A stretch of 64,000 nucleotides of DNA from Lachnospiraceae bacterium (GCA_910575475.1 CAJTGD010000019.1:1-64000), one strand, 5' to 3'. Shown: positions 44,802 to 53,188, counted from the first letter of the stretch. A program made the numbers and translations. Notes: generated by a model not told the origin, from the letters alone.

Positions 44802-46190
44802 TTATCGAATACACAGGCTGTCGCACATTACGCAGCGTCTTCTCTTTGTAAATGCGCTTGCGCTTGTCAGTCCTTCTCCTGTCCGGCTGGCAATGGTAAA
44901 GGTACAGAAGCCCTCTCCGCCGAACCCGATCGCCGCATAGGACGGTCCGTTCTTTACAAGGATCGCGGTGTCGATCGCCTTTGCATATTTGGTGATGTTG
45001 TCCACGTTTTTGGAGTGGATGTGAGCGGAATGACGGTTGCCGTGCTCCAGCCATACGGCCTGCTCTACCGCATCGTCAAAATCCTTTGCCCTGACTACCC
45101 CCAGGATCGGCATCATCAGCTCCTCCGCGATCAGCGGATGCTCCTTCGGTCCTTCAAAGGTAATGCACCGGATATTGTCCGGTACGGTTACGCCGATCAT
45201 GCCCAGCAGAGTCTTTGCGTCTCTTCCGACACATTTTCTGTTCAGGCGTCCGCCCTTTAATACCACCTCGGTCAGCGCATCCTGCTCTTCCTTGGAAGCC
45301 AGGTAGCAGCCCTGCTCGGTGATCATGTAATGCATCAGCTCATCCGCAATGGAATCCACCGCTACGATCTCCTTCTCCGCGATACAGGGGAGGTTGTTGT
45401 CAAAGGTACATCCGTTGACAATATCCTCTGCCGCCTTGCGGATATCCGCCGTCTCATCTACCAGTGCGGGCGGGTTGCCTGCACCGGCTCCGATGCCTCT
45501 CTTGCCGGAGGATAACACAGCCGTTACCACGCCCGGACCTCCGGTCGCCGCGATCAGCGGGATATCCTTGTGCTTCATCATGATATTGCTGCTCTCCAGG
45601 GTCGGCTTCTCTACCGTACATGCGATGTTGTCCGGGCCGCCGGCCTCCAGCGATGCCTCATTGATCAGATTGATGGCATAAATGGATGTCTTGATCGCTG
45701 CCGGATGGGGATTGAATACCACTGTATTGCCTCCCGCCAGCATGCCGATCGTATTGCACAGCACCGTCTCGCTTGGATTGGTACATGGAGTGATTGCGCC
45801 GATGACCCCAAAAGGTCCCATCTCGATCAGTGTCAGCCCTCTGTCTCCTGACCAGGCTGTTGTTTGAATATCTTCTGTTCCGGGTGTCTTCTCAGCTACA
45901 AGCTGATGCTTTAAGATCTTGTGTCCGACATTTCCCATGCCGGTCTCCTGTACTCCCATCCGCGCGAAGATCTCCGCATGCTCTTTGATCTTTCCGCGGA
46001 TATTGGAAATAATCTTCTCTCTCTGGTCCATGGACATCCGGGCAACGATTCTTTGTGTTTTCTTGGCTGCCTCAATGGCAGTGTTCATATCCTGGAAAAC
46101 ACCGTGGTTGCCGGTCACGTCGGAAGCAATCTGCATCTTCGCCACCACTTCCTGCACAATGTCCTGAACCATCTGTTCATTTACAGACAC
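44802..46190 (-). CDS. pduP: CoA-acylating propionaldehyde dehydrogenase, PduP-like
   Basis: 462 residues, starting at GTG 46190 (AAGGAGG 7 bases upstream). The first 18 residues (MSVNEQMVQDIVQEVVAKMQ, start) are an amphipathic encapsulation peptide. The catalytic cysteine is in FDNNLPCIAEKE, and the nucleotide loop includes AATGGPGVVTAVLSSGKRG. It oxidises propionaldehyde to propionyl-CoA in the lumen. The C-terminus is cysteine-rich (RRRCVMCDSLCIR). Its start overlaps the end of the GlcG-like gene by 10 bases. Confidence 0.93.
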   Translation of the reverse strand: MSVNEQMVQDIVQEVVAKMQIASDVTGNHGVFQDMNTAIEAAKKTQRIVARMSMDQREKIISNIRGKIKEHAEIFARMGVQETGMGNVGHKILKHQLVAEKTPGTEDIQTTAWSGDRGLTLIEMGPFGVIGAITPCTNPSETVLCNTIGMLAGGNTVVFNPHPAAIKTSIYAINLINEASLEAGGPDNIACTVEKPTLESSNIMMKHKDIPLIAATGGPGVVTAVLSSGKRGIGAGAGNPPALVDETADIRKAAEDIVNGCTFDNNLPCIAEKEIVAVDSIADELMHYMITEQGCYLASKEEQDALTEVVLKGGRLNRKCVGRDAKTLLGMIGVTVPDNIRCITFEGPKEHPLIAEELMMPILGVVRAKDFDDAVEQAVWLEHGNRHSAHIHSKNVDNITKYAKAIDTAILVKNGPSYAAIGFGGEGFCTFTIASRTGEGLTSASAFTKRRRCVMCDSLCIR

Positions 46191-46702
46191 GCTATTACCT
46201 CCTTAAATACTTCCCTGCCGTAGGCCGCAAGCTCGGTATCCTGCTCTGCGGTACCGCCGCTCACCCCCAGGGCTCCGATCATTTTCCCCTCTGCTTCCAG
46301 CACCTCTCCGCCTCCAAAGATGACGATCTTGCCGTCATTGGTAAACTGGATGCCGTACAAGGGCTGTCCCGGCTGGCTCAAATGGCTTAAAGCCTCCGTT
46401 GACATGTTCAGGCTTGCCGAGGTAAATGATTTATTTAACGCAATGTCAAAGCTTGCTATGTAGGCTCCGTCCATACTCTGGACCGACACGGGCCTTCCGG
46501 CCTGGTCTGCAACCGCCACCACTGCACGGACACCCATCTCCGATGCCTTCGCCTGGACCTTCTCGATCAGGGCATTGGCTTTTTCCAGAGTCATCTTATG
46601 CTTTTTGCATGTGCAGACATGTCCGGCTCCATGCGCGGAACCCGTATTTTTCATTCTTTCCAGTACAGCCTGCACCACACCGGAAATCTCCTGTTCATTC
46701 AT
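46181..46702 (-). CDS. GlcG/HbpS-like (PduO C-terminal-type) protein with encapsulation peptide
   Basis: 173 residues from ATG 46702. Residues 1-16 (MNEQEISGVVQAVLERM) form a short amphipathic helix like the encapsulation peptides of the neighbouring enzymes. Next comes a Gly/His/Cys-rich linker (GAGHVCTCKKHKM). The rest is a GlcG/HbpS domain (LEKANALIEKVQAKASEMGV, VVAVADQAGRPVSVQSMDGA, GIQFTNDGKIVIFGGGEVL), a fold known to bind haem or cobalamin in PduO and HbpS. Its precise role in glycyl-radical compartments is not established. Confidence 0.88.
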   Translation of the reverse strand: MNEQEISGVVQAVLERMKNTGSAHGAGHVCTCKKHKMTLEKANALIEKVQAKASEMGVRAVVAVADQAGRPVSVQSMDGAYIASFDIALNKSFTSASLNMSTEALSHLSQPGQPLYGIQFTNDGKIVIFGGGEVLEAEGKMIGALGVSGGTAEQDTELAAYGREVFKEVIACL

Positions 46703-46723
46703 AGCAGTCCTCATTTCTTTTCT

Positions 46724-46759
46724 GCCGGGCGCAGGCCCTTACGCCCCATACGCCCCGGC
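46724..46759. other. Intercistronic stem-loop after the aldolase gene
   Basis: GCCGGG (46724-46729) pairs with CCCGGC (46754-46759), extended inward by CG. It lies in the 72-base gap between the aldolase and GlcG-like genes. Confidence 0.5.
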
Positions 46760-46774
46760 CCTCTGCGGTTTGTC

Positions 46775-47578
46775 TTACATTCCAAGCTGGCTCATGACCT
46801 TCTTGGTGATCTCTGCTACCAGGTCCGCGTCTGCCTTCGGAGCCGCTCCGCCGCTGCAGTTTCCGCCGCATGTATGGCAGCTCGGCTTGCCGGCCTTTGC
46901 ATTCGGGCATACGTTTGCAGGATGCTTTCCGGGAAGTCCGAACTGTCTTCTGATCTCATACAGCTTTTCCACCTGCTCTTTGTTCAGCTCCTGCGGTCCG
47001 CCGATCTGCATGGTCTGCCATAACAGACGTGCGTAGAACTCAACGGATTCCATCTTATGATATGCATTCAGCAGGGAATCGGAGTAGGTCAGCGCGCCGT
47101 GGTTTTCCAGCAATACCGCGTCAAAATACTGCAGATGCTCGGATACCGCATCCGGAATCTCCATCGTGGAAGGTGTGCCGTACTTCGCGATCGGAACACA
47201 TCCGAGGGCGATGACTGCTTCCGGCATGATAGGCTGTGTCAGCGGGATCCCTGCGATCGCAAATGTGGTCGCATACAGCGGATGCGCATGTACTACGGAA
47301 TTTACGTCCGGTCTCTCTTTGTAGACACGCATATGCATCTTGATCTCGGATGACGGTCTGAAGCCCTTATTTGCCTGAAGTACGTTGCCGTTTGCATCCA
47401 CCTTGCAGATGTACTCCGGAGTCATGAAGCCCTTGCTGACACCGGTCGGTGTACACAGGAATTCGTTGTCATTGAGCTTTACGGAAAAGTTTCCGTCATT
47501 TGCCGCAACCATTCCGCGGTTGTAAACACGTTTGCCGATCTCACACATCTCTTTTTTGATTTCAAATTCGTTTTGCAT
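46775..47578 (-). CDS. fucA: Class II aldolase (fuculose/rhamnulose-1-phosphate type) with C-terminal encapsulation peptide
   Basis: 267 residues from ATG 47578 (AAGGAGG 8 bases upstream). The catalytic domain has the zinc histidines in VVHAHPLYATTFAI, the downstream ENHGALTYSDSLLNAYHKME and the phosphate-binding early TPTGVSKGF. After about residue 215 comes a Cys-rich linker (CHTCGGNCSGG) and the amphipathic tail DADLVAEITKKVMSQLGM, an encapsulation peptide. The reaction is cleavage of fuculose-1-P or rhamnulose-1-P into DHAP and lactaldehyde, so lactaldehyde is probably made inside the shell. Which sugar phosphate is used cannot be told. Confidence 0.9.
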   Translation of the reverse strand: MQNEFEIKKEMCEIGKRVYNRGMVAANDGNFSVKLNDNEFLCTPTGVSKGFMTPEYICKVDANGNVLQANKGFRPSSEIKMHMRVYKERPDVNSVVHAHPLYATTFAIAGIPLTQPIMPEAVIALGCVPIAKYGTPSTMEIPDAVSEHLQYFDAVLLENHGALTYSDSLLNAYHKMESVEFYARLLWQTMQIGGPQELNKEQVEKLYEIRRQFGLPGKHPANVCPNAKAGKPSCHTCGGNCSGGAAPKADADLVAEITKKVMSQLGM

Positions 47579-47671
47579 CCTTTTTTCCTCCTTGGATTTA
47601 TAATGATTCAGGTCCGCAGACCTTAATGCACCCATTTTATACTATATATTTCTCTCTATGTCTCTTTTATC

Positions 47672-48466
47672 TTACCCGCCGATCTGGCATTCGATCCCTG
47701 CTGTCTGCTCCGCAACCGTGAGCAGCTCCTGCATTTTCTCGTTGGCCGGCGGCTTCACATCGCCCATCAGGTATTCTCTCCCAAGTCCGGCATATTTATC
47801 CTGCCCAAGTCTGTGATACGGCAATAAATGGAGCCGCTTTACATTGCCGAGCGCTCTGGTATATGCGGCGATATCCCGGATCTCCTCCGGTGTGTCGTTA
47901 AAACCCGGAATCACCGGGACACGGATGCTCAGCTCTGTCATATGGGAAGCCGCGATCTTCTTTGCGTTTTCCAGCATCAGCTCATTGGACCTGCCGGTAA
48001 ATTCCCTGTGCTTGTCCGGATTGCAGTGCTTGATATCCAGCAGATACTGATCCAGATAAGGAAGCACTCCTTCGATCACTTCCCACTTCGCGCAGCCCAT
48101 ACTCTCCATGGCCGTATTGATGCCGTTTTCCTTTGCCGCACGCAGAAGCGCAGCCGCAAATTCCGGCTGGCAGAGACTTTCCCCGCCCGAGAGCGTCAGT
48201 CCTCCTCCGGTCCGGCGGTAATAGGGGCGGTCCTTCTCCACGGTCTCCATGACCTCGGCCACGGTCACATCTCTGCCGATGATCTTCGGCTCTCCCTGGA
48301 CCATCATGGTCTGTATGGCATATTCCTGAGATTCCGGATTGCAGCACCAGCGGCAGCGAAGCACACATCCCTTCAAAAACACAATGGTACGGATTCCATT
48401 TCCATCATGGATCGAGTACCGCTGAATGTCAAAAATGCGGCCCTTTGTCTTCTTATAGTCTTCCAT
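47672..48466 (-). CDS. Glycyl radical enzyme activase (radical SAM)
   Basis: 264 residues. The radical SAM cluster motif is CVLRCRWC, followed by the SAM-binding GGGLTLSGGESL. The length and the absence of extra CxxCxxC clusters show the short PFL-activase form, without the inserted ferredoxin domain found in many diol/choline lyase activases. AGGAGG lies 7 bases before the ATG. It installs the glycyl radical on the enzyme encoded 20 bases upstream. Confidence 0.93.
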   Translation of the reverse strand: MEDYKKTKGRIFDIQRYSIHDGNGIRTIVFLKGCVLRCRWCCNPESQEYAIQTMMVQGEPKIIGRDVTVAEVMETVEKDRPYYRRTGGGLTLSGGESLCQPEFAAALLRAAKENGINTAMESMGCAKWEVIEGVLPYLDQYLLDIKHCNPDKHREFTGRSNELMLENAKKIAASHMTELSIRVPVIPGFNDTPEEIRDIAAYTRALGNVKRLHLLPYHRLGQDKYAGLGREYLMGDVKPPANEKMQELLTVAEQTAGIECQIGG

Positions 48467-48486
48467 GGCGCTACCTCCTGCCCCGC

Positions 48487-51030
48487 TTACGCCTCATTTC
48501 CGAAGCCCTGCTCGGTCCGGCGGATGATATCATCCTGCAGCGACTTGGACAGCGTCGTAAACAATGCGCTGTAGCCTGCCACACGCACTACCAGGTGCTT
48601 GTACTGCTCCGGATGCTTCTGCGCGTCCAGAAGCGTCTCTCTGCTGACCACGTTGAACTGCATATGACTGCCCTTCTGGTCGAAGTAGGAACGGATCAGG
48701 CCTACAAAGTTGTCAAGTCCTTTTCTCCCGCTCAATGCGGACGGATGGAACTTCTGGTTGAACAGGGTTCCGTTGGAAGCAATATAATGATCCAGCTTGG
48801 ATACCGAATTGGCTGCTGCCGTAGGACCGTTCACGTCCTTGCCCGCAGATGGCGATACCCCGTCTGCCACCGGCATATGTGCCAGCCTTCCGTCCGGTGT
48901 TGCCCCTGTCTGTGCGCCCAGCGGTACATTTGCCGATACCGGGTACAGTCCAGCCTGGAAGATGCCTCCCCTTGGGTTTTTATAATTCTCCAGCGGTCTG
49001 GTATAGGTATAAGCCACATCCCTTGCAAATGCATCTACCTCGGCGATGTCATTGCCGAACTTCGGAACCTGGTCGATGAGCTTCTGAAGCCGTTCTCCGT
49101 TGGCCTTGACCTCCGGCGACTCGGATGCCGCAACCACGGTTTTCAGGATGGCAGCGATCTCCGCCTCTCCTACGTTCTGTCCGGAAGCCCGCATCTCGTT
49201 GGCTACATTTGCCGTAACAGCGGCAATGTCCTCGGTATCAAGCCCCTTGCCGTAATTGGTCATCAGAGCGGTTTTCATTTCCTTCATGGTCACTTTCTGC
49301 TCGTCATAGATCAGCGTCTTCACCGCATACAGGGAATCCGCCATGTTGGCAACCCCGAAGCCTTGGGGACCTGTAAAGTTGTATACGGCGCCGCCTTCCT
49401 GTACGGTCCTGCCCCGGCTCATACAGTCGTCTATCATGGACGATAAGAACGGCAGCGGACAGCGCTCCGCATGAGCCATATCAATGGCATTGTCCGCGTT
49501 GACCAGCAGCTTGATGGCATAGTCCATCTGCATCTTGTATGCATGATAAAATTCCTCGAAGGTCTTCATATCCTCGACATTGCCGGTCTGAGGCCCTACC
49601 TGTACTCCCTTGTCCACACCGTTGGTAAATACCAGCTCCAGCGGACGGCACATATTGAAGAACGCGGCGTCATGCCACCCTTCGGTCTTGCCCGCCTTCT
49701 GAGGCTCCACGCAGCCGATGATGTTGTACTCCCGGGCATCCTGCAGCGTCAGTCCTCTGCTGACCAGGGACGGAATGATGACTTCATCGTTGTAATATGC
49801 CGGAAGCCCGATCCCGGTACGTGTCAGTTCCGCTGCCTTGACCAGAAATTCATGAGGCGAACCGTTCCACACACGGACTGATAAAGACGGCTGCGGAAGG
49901 AATACATGCATAGACGCCTGGATGCACATGAAGGACAAGTCATTGGTCACGTCAATGCCCTCCTTGTTCTGTCCTCCGGCGATCAGGTTCTGGAACAGGC
50001 TATAGCCTGCAAATCCTTCTGCCGATGCAGCGTCACGGCACTTGTTCAGGTCGTTCAGTTTCACCCAGATGCAGTCCATCAGTTCCTGAGCAAATTCACG
50101 TGTCAGCTTGCCGCTGTCCAGATCCTTCTTATAATAAGGATACATGTACTGGTCAAATCGTCCCGGCGAAATGGAGTGCCCGCTGGATTCGATCTGCAGA
50201 AGCTGCTGTACAAACCAGAATGACTGGCATGCCTCATAGAATCCGTTAGCCCCTTTCTCCGGCACATTGGCACAATTCTGCGCGATCCGGAGCAGTTCCA
50301 GTTTTCTTGCCCCGTCGGTGCATTTCTCCGCTTCTTCCAGCGCCAGCTTCGCATACCGTCTGGCATAGGTCACAGCCGCGTCGCAGCTGATGATGACTGC
50401 CTGCAGGAAACGGGACTTCCTCTGGTAGTCTCCGTCTGTCAGGCTTAAGGTAGCCATCTGTGCCTCCGCTTTCTGCCGGATTCCGGAAAATCCGATGGCG
50501 AGCACCTCCTCATACTTGACCGTCACATGCCCTACACCATTGTAGAAATAATTTCCCGGCGTGAACATGTTGTGTTCCATAGCGGTCAATGTCTCCGGTT
50601 CCATATAAGCCGTTGCCAGCTCACTGGTGGTCCTGCCCTTCCAGTAGGCATTCGCTTCCTTCAGTTCCCGCTTGGTCTGCTCCGATATGTAAAATGGATC
50701 TGCAGACCTGGTCTCTACCGTGTCAAACTCTGCTTCCAGCCATTCGTAAGAGAACTCCGGGTAGGTCTGACAGCCCCTTGGAGCGATGGTCGTGCTTCCC
50801 ACGATCAGCTCCAGGTCACGGATGATGATCGGAATATTCTCCAAAATGTGCTGAAATGCCTTCGCGCGGCGGATGACCATGGGTTCATTTTCCGTCTGGC
50901 GGTATGACTCCGTGATCAGGACAGCTCTTGCCGACTCAATCTCCGGCAGCTTTGCGTACAAATGCTCAACCAGCTTTGGAATCCGGTCAGTCTTCGGGAT
51001 ATCCGTACTGTTATAAGTATATAATCCCAT
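48487..51030 (-). CDS. B12-independent glycyl radical propanediol dehydratase
   Basis: 847 residues, full length. The thiyl cysteine lies in NIIGCVEPQKAGKTEGWHDA, as in glycerol/propanediol dehydratases, and the glycyl radical loop near the C-terminus is VRVAGYSALFTTLS. This enzyme dehydrates 1,2-propanediol to propionaldehyde. AAAGGAG precedes the ATG. No typical encapsulation peptide is seen at the N-terminus (MGLYTYNSTDIPKTDRIPKL), so it may be packed through its partners. It is under a near-perfect promoter at 51210-51238. Confidence 0.95.
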   Translation of the reverse strand: MGLYTYNSTDIPKTDRIPKLVEHLYAKLPEIESARAVLITESYRQTENEPMVIRRAKAFQHILENIPIIIRDLELIVGSTTIAPRGCQTYPEFSYEWLEAEFDTVETRSADPFYISEQTKRELKEANAYWKGRTTSELATAYMEPETLTAMEHNMFTPGNYFYNGVGHVTVKYEEVLAIGFSGIRQKAEAQMATLSLTDGDYQRKSRFLQAVIISCDAAVTYARRYAKLALEEAEKCTDGARKLELLRIAQNCANVPEKGANGFYEACQSFWFVQQLLQIESSGHSISPGRFDQYMYPYYKKDLDSGKLTREFAQELMDCIWVKLNDLNKCRDAASAEGFAGYSLFQNLIAGGQNKEGIDVTNDLSFMCIQASMHVFLPQPSLSVRVWNGSPHEFLVKAAELTRTGIGLPAYYNDEVIIPSLVSRGLTLQDAREYNIIGCVEPQKAGKTEGWHDAAFFNMCRPLELVFTNGVDKGVQVGPQTGNVEDMKTFEEFYHAYKMQMDYAIKLLVNADNAIDMAHAERCPLPFLSSMIDDCMSRGRTVQEGGAVYNFTGPQGFGVANMADSLYAVKTLIYDEQKVTMKEMKTALMTNYGKGLDTEDIAAVTANVANEMRASGQNVGEAEIAAILKTVVAASESPEVKANGERLQKLIDQVPKFGNDIAEVDAFARDVAYTYTRPLENYKNPRGGIFQAGLYPVSANVPLGAQTGATPDGRLAHMPVADGVSPSAGKDVNGPTAAANSVSKLDHYIASNGTLFNQKFHPSALSGRKGLDNFVGLIRSYFDQKGSHMQFNVVSRETLLDAQKHPEQYKHLVVRVAGYSALFTTLSKSLQDDIIRRTEQGFGNEA

Positions 51031-51209
51031 CTGCTTGTTACTCCTTTCTTATCTATAAACCACACTGCACCACAAGCCGAAAAAGGAATCTCCCCCCGAC
51101 AGGCCCGCCGGAAAACGGACCCGTAAATGATACATTTTTATTATGTAATTCACAGATATATTTTAACCTTGTAGAGAGAAAATATGAGACTCCCCATCCA
51201 GTTAATTGC

Positions 51210-51238
51210 ATTATACTCCTAAAACAGGTAAAAGTCAA
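51210..51238 (-). promoter_or_regulatory. Main microcompartment operon promoter
   Basis: On the minus strand TTGACT (51233-51238), a 17-base spacer, and TATAAT (51210-51215). The start would be about 170 bases before the dehydratase ATG, leaving a long untranslated leader. Candidate operator repeats lie directly upstream. Confidence 0.75.
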
Positions 51239-51258
51239 CAAAAACCAACACATTTTAT

Positions 51259-51319
51259 TTGGTTTTTCATTTGTTTCAAACGAATCCCAACATATGAAAT
51301 GCTTGGTTTTATGTGGTTT
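51259..51319. promoter_or_regulatory. TGGTTTT repeats upstream of the promoter
   Basis: TGGTTTT occurs at 51259-51265, 51303-51309 and 51313-51319. A fourth similar GTTTTTG lies next to the -35 box. Short direct repeats of this kind are used by DeoR and AraC regulators; which one binds here is unknown. Confidence 0.4.
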
Positions 51320-51373
51320 TGTGTGGAACTTCCTTTCATGATCTCCTCAAGCACTATCAGCACTTTGTCTAAG

Positions 51374-51431
51374 GGCGGCAGAATTCCGCAGTCTATCATT
51401 AGCAAACCTGCACAACACAAATCCTGCCGCC
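51374..51431. other. Stem-loop after the hydroxyacid dehydrogenase gene
   Basis: GGCGGCAG (51374-51381) and CTGCCGCC (51424-51431) are perfect complements, directly after the dehydrogenase stop. No T-run follows, so it is not an obvious terminator. The wider gap 51031-51433 holds only this, the promoter and the repeats. Confidence 0.55.
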
Positions 51432-51433
51432 TG

Positions 51434-52369
51434 TTATGCAGACATAAACGTTCTGATATGCTCTGCCACGATATCCATGAGATTGGTGCGGGCCTCCACA
51501 CTGGCCCACCCGATATGGGGCGTGATTAGAAGCCGGTCTTTTTCCTTCACCTGAAGCAGCGGACTGTCCTCGGACATGGGCTCCCTGCAGAGAACATCCA
51601 GTCCTGCTGCCGCGATCCTGCCCTCGTTCAGCGCATCCGCAAGGGCTTCCTCTGCCACGATCTGCCCCCGCCCCAGATTTAAAAAAATAGCGTGGGACTG
51701 CATGGCCCAAAAAGCTTCCCGGTCCATCAGCCCTTCCGTATGGAAATTCAGCGGTGCATGGACCGACACGATATCCGAGGTCCCAAGCAAGGTCACCAGA
51801 TTCACCTGCCGATAGCCTTCCTGCGCCGGCGCGCCGGATGCCGAGTAATAAATGATCTCTGCGCCGAACAGCCGGGCGATCTCTGCCACCCTTCTCCCGA
51901 TCGCACCCAGGCCGATGATTCCCCAGGTTTTTCCGGTGAGCTGGTGAAAGGTTTTTGCAAAATGAGTAAACATCACATCATTGATGTAATGCCCCTCCTT
52001 CACGTAGTCGTCATAATACCGCAGGTGTTCCATAAGGTAGAAAAGCATAGCAAAGGTATGCTGGGCCACAGACTCTGTAGAATAGCCTGCCGCGTTCCTC
52101 CACTCGATCCCCCGCGTGGCCAGATACTCTTTATCCAGATTGTTGGTTCCCGTCGCCGTCACGCAGACCAGCTTCAGATTTTCGGCGGTATGGATCGTCT
52201 GCCTGTTGACCGGAACCTTGTTCACGATCAGAATATCCGCATCCTTTACCCGTTCTGGCACTTCCTCCGGCTGGGTAAAGTCATACTCTACGACATCCCC
52301 CAGCTCGGCAAACCGTGAAAAATCCATATCCTCGCCAATCGTTTTTTTGTCAAGAAATACAAGTTTCAT
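51434..52369 (-). CDS. D-2-hydroxyacid dehydrogenase
   Basis: 311 residues. The NAD-binding motif is GIIGLGAIGRRVAEIARLFG; the catalytic Arg, Glu and His can be placed in FLNLGRGQIVAEEALA, AGLDVLCREPM and LLITPHIGWAS. GGAGG precedes the ATG. It could reduce a 2-oxoacid such as pyruvate, hydroxypyruvate or glyoxylate to recycle NADH. It stands between shell genes and the dehydratase, an unusual place, so a role in redox balance is likely but unproven. Confidence 0.88.
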   Translation of the reverse strand: MKLVFLDKKTIGEDMDFSRFAELGDVVEYDFTQPEEVPERVKDADILIVNKVPVNRQTIHTAENLKLVCVTATGTNNLDKEYLATRGIEWRNAAGYSTESVAQHTFAMLFYLMEHLRYYDDYVKEGHYINDVMFTHFAKTFHQLTGKTWGIIGLGAIGRRVAEIARLFGAEIIYYSASGAPAQEGYRQVNLVTLLGTSDIVSVHAPLNFHTEGLMDREAFWAMQSHAIFLNLGRGQIVAEEALADALNEGRIAAAGLDVLCREPMSEDSPLLQVKEKDRLLITPHIGWASVEARTNLMDIVAEHIRTFMSA

Positions 52370-52428
52370 AAATATCCTCCCGCCGTCTTACGGACAGCGC
52401 AGTAAATGCGCCGCCCTATGCTGAGCAA

Positions 52429-52707
52429 TTACCGGTTGCGGAACATTTCCACGATATCGATCATTTCCTGAGACGGATTGGATATCACCGCAGACTGGAA
52501 TACCCTGCACGGCGGATTCTCCTTTACGCTCTCCACTGCTGCTGTCACGGCCGATATACTGCCTCCCATAAAGACCAGCGCATGGCCGCCGCACTTCGTA
52601 TCCTGCGTCACATATTCCACATCTGCCGCCTTCAGCATCCGGTCTGTCACCAGAACCGCATTTGCCTCTCCAAGGACCTCTACCAGCCCATAAGCACCAT
52701 ATGACAT
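52429..52707 (-). CDS. BMC-H shell protein
   Basis: 92 residues: MSYGAYGLVEVLGEANAVLV, then VEYVTQDTKCGGHALVFMGG and SAVISNPSQEMIDIVEMF. The KCGG in place of KIGSG puts a cysteine at the hexamer edge loop. The domain is otherwise complete. It lies between the hydroxyacid dehydrogenase gene and another BMC-H gene. Confidence 0.9.
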   Translation of the reverse strand: MSYGAYGLVEVLGEANAVLVTDRMLKAADVEYVTQDTKCGGHALVFMGGSISAVTAAVESVKENPPCRVFQSAVISNPSQEMIDIVEMFRNR

Positions 52708-52744
52708 ATCGTATCTCCTTTCTCCGGCCGTAAGGCCCGATCAT

Positions 52745-52775
52745 GCTGCCTTCCGTATCTGAGAAATAGGGCAGC
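52745..52775. other. Intercistronic stem-loop between BMC-H genes
   Basis: GCTGCC (52745-52750) and GGCAGC (52770-52775) are perfect complements in the 74-base gap. No T-run follows on the transcribed strand. Confidence 0.5.
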
Positions 52776-52781
52776 TTCTGT

Positions 52782-53081
52782 TTATTTATTGATGGTCATC
52801 CTGATCGCCGTCTCCGTTTCCTCCGACGGAGCCGCAATGATCGTGTGGGAAACGATCTTGGACAGCGGTTCTGCCGTCCGAAGCGCGGCCTCCATTGCCG
52901 CGTTCACATTGGAGACCGTCCCCCTCATTTTCACGCAGGCTCCTGCGGAGAGACGATTCCTCTCTACCGCCTGGATCTTTACGTCCGCCGCCTTTGCCGC
53001 GGCATCCAGCGCCACGAAGCACGCGCACTCGCTATCCAGTTCAAAGGCCCCGATGGCCATTCCCGTGTACTGCTCTGACAT
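52782..53081 (-). CDS. BMC-H shell protein, divergent
   Basis: 99 residues: MAIGAFELDSECACFVALDA, then VKIQAVERNRLSAGACVKMR and the end HTIIAAPSEETETAIRMTIN. The edge lysine motif is replaced by RNRLSAG, and the short N-terminal segment MSEQYTG precedes the domain. AAGGAGG stands 9 bases before the ATG. It is the first gene of the minus-strand locus. Confidence 0.9.
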   Translation of the reverse strand: MSEQYTGMAIGAFELDSECACFVALDAAAKAADVKIQAVERNRLSAGACVKMRGTVSNVNAAMEAALRTAEPLSKIVSHTIIAAPSEETETAIRMTINK

Positions 53082-53158
53082 CGATTGTTACCTCCTTCTA
53101 AAAAAACTGATCCGCCCGTTCCGAACTTCTTTCCAGTTTTTTGTAAACTTTGAATAAT

Positions 53159-53188
53159 ATTATACTATAGAAAGCACTCATCTTGCAA
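53159..53188 (-). promoter_or_regulatory. Promoter of the first shell genes
   Basis: TTGCAA (53183-53188), 18-base spacer, TATAAT (53159-53164) on the minus strand, about 75 bases before the first BMC-H ATG. The rest of the gap up to 53338 should hold the divergent promoter of the PHP gene, which I cannot place exactly. Confidence 0.6.

Noticed and set aside
51235..51501. Small minus-strand frame in the gap before the dehydratase gene (MIDCGILPPLDKVLIVLEEI)
   Set aside because: It overlaps the dehydrogenase gene end, the stem-loop and the promoter region; no ribosome site or family support.
36850..53081. B12-dependent diol dehydratase (PduCDE) or ethanolamine lyase in the locus
   Set aside because: Neither is present; the only dehydratase is the glycyl radical enzyme.
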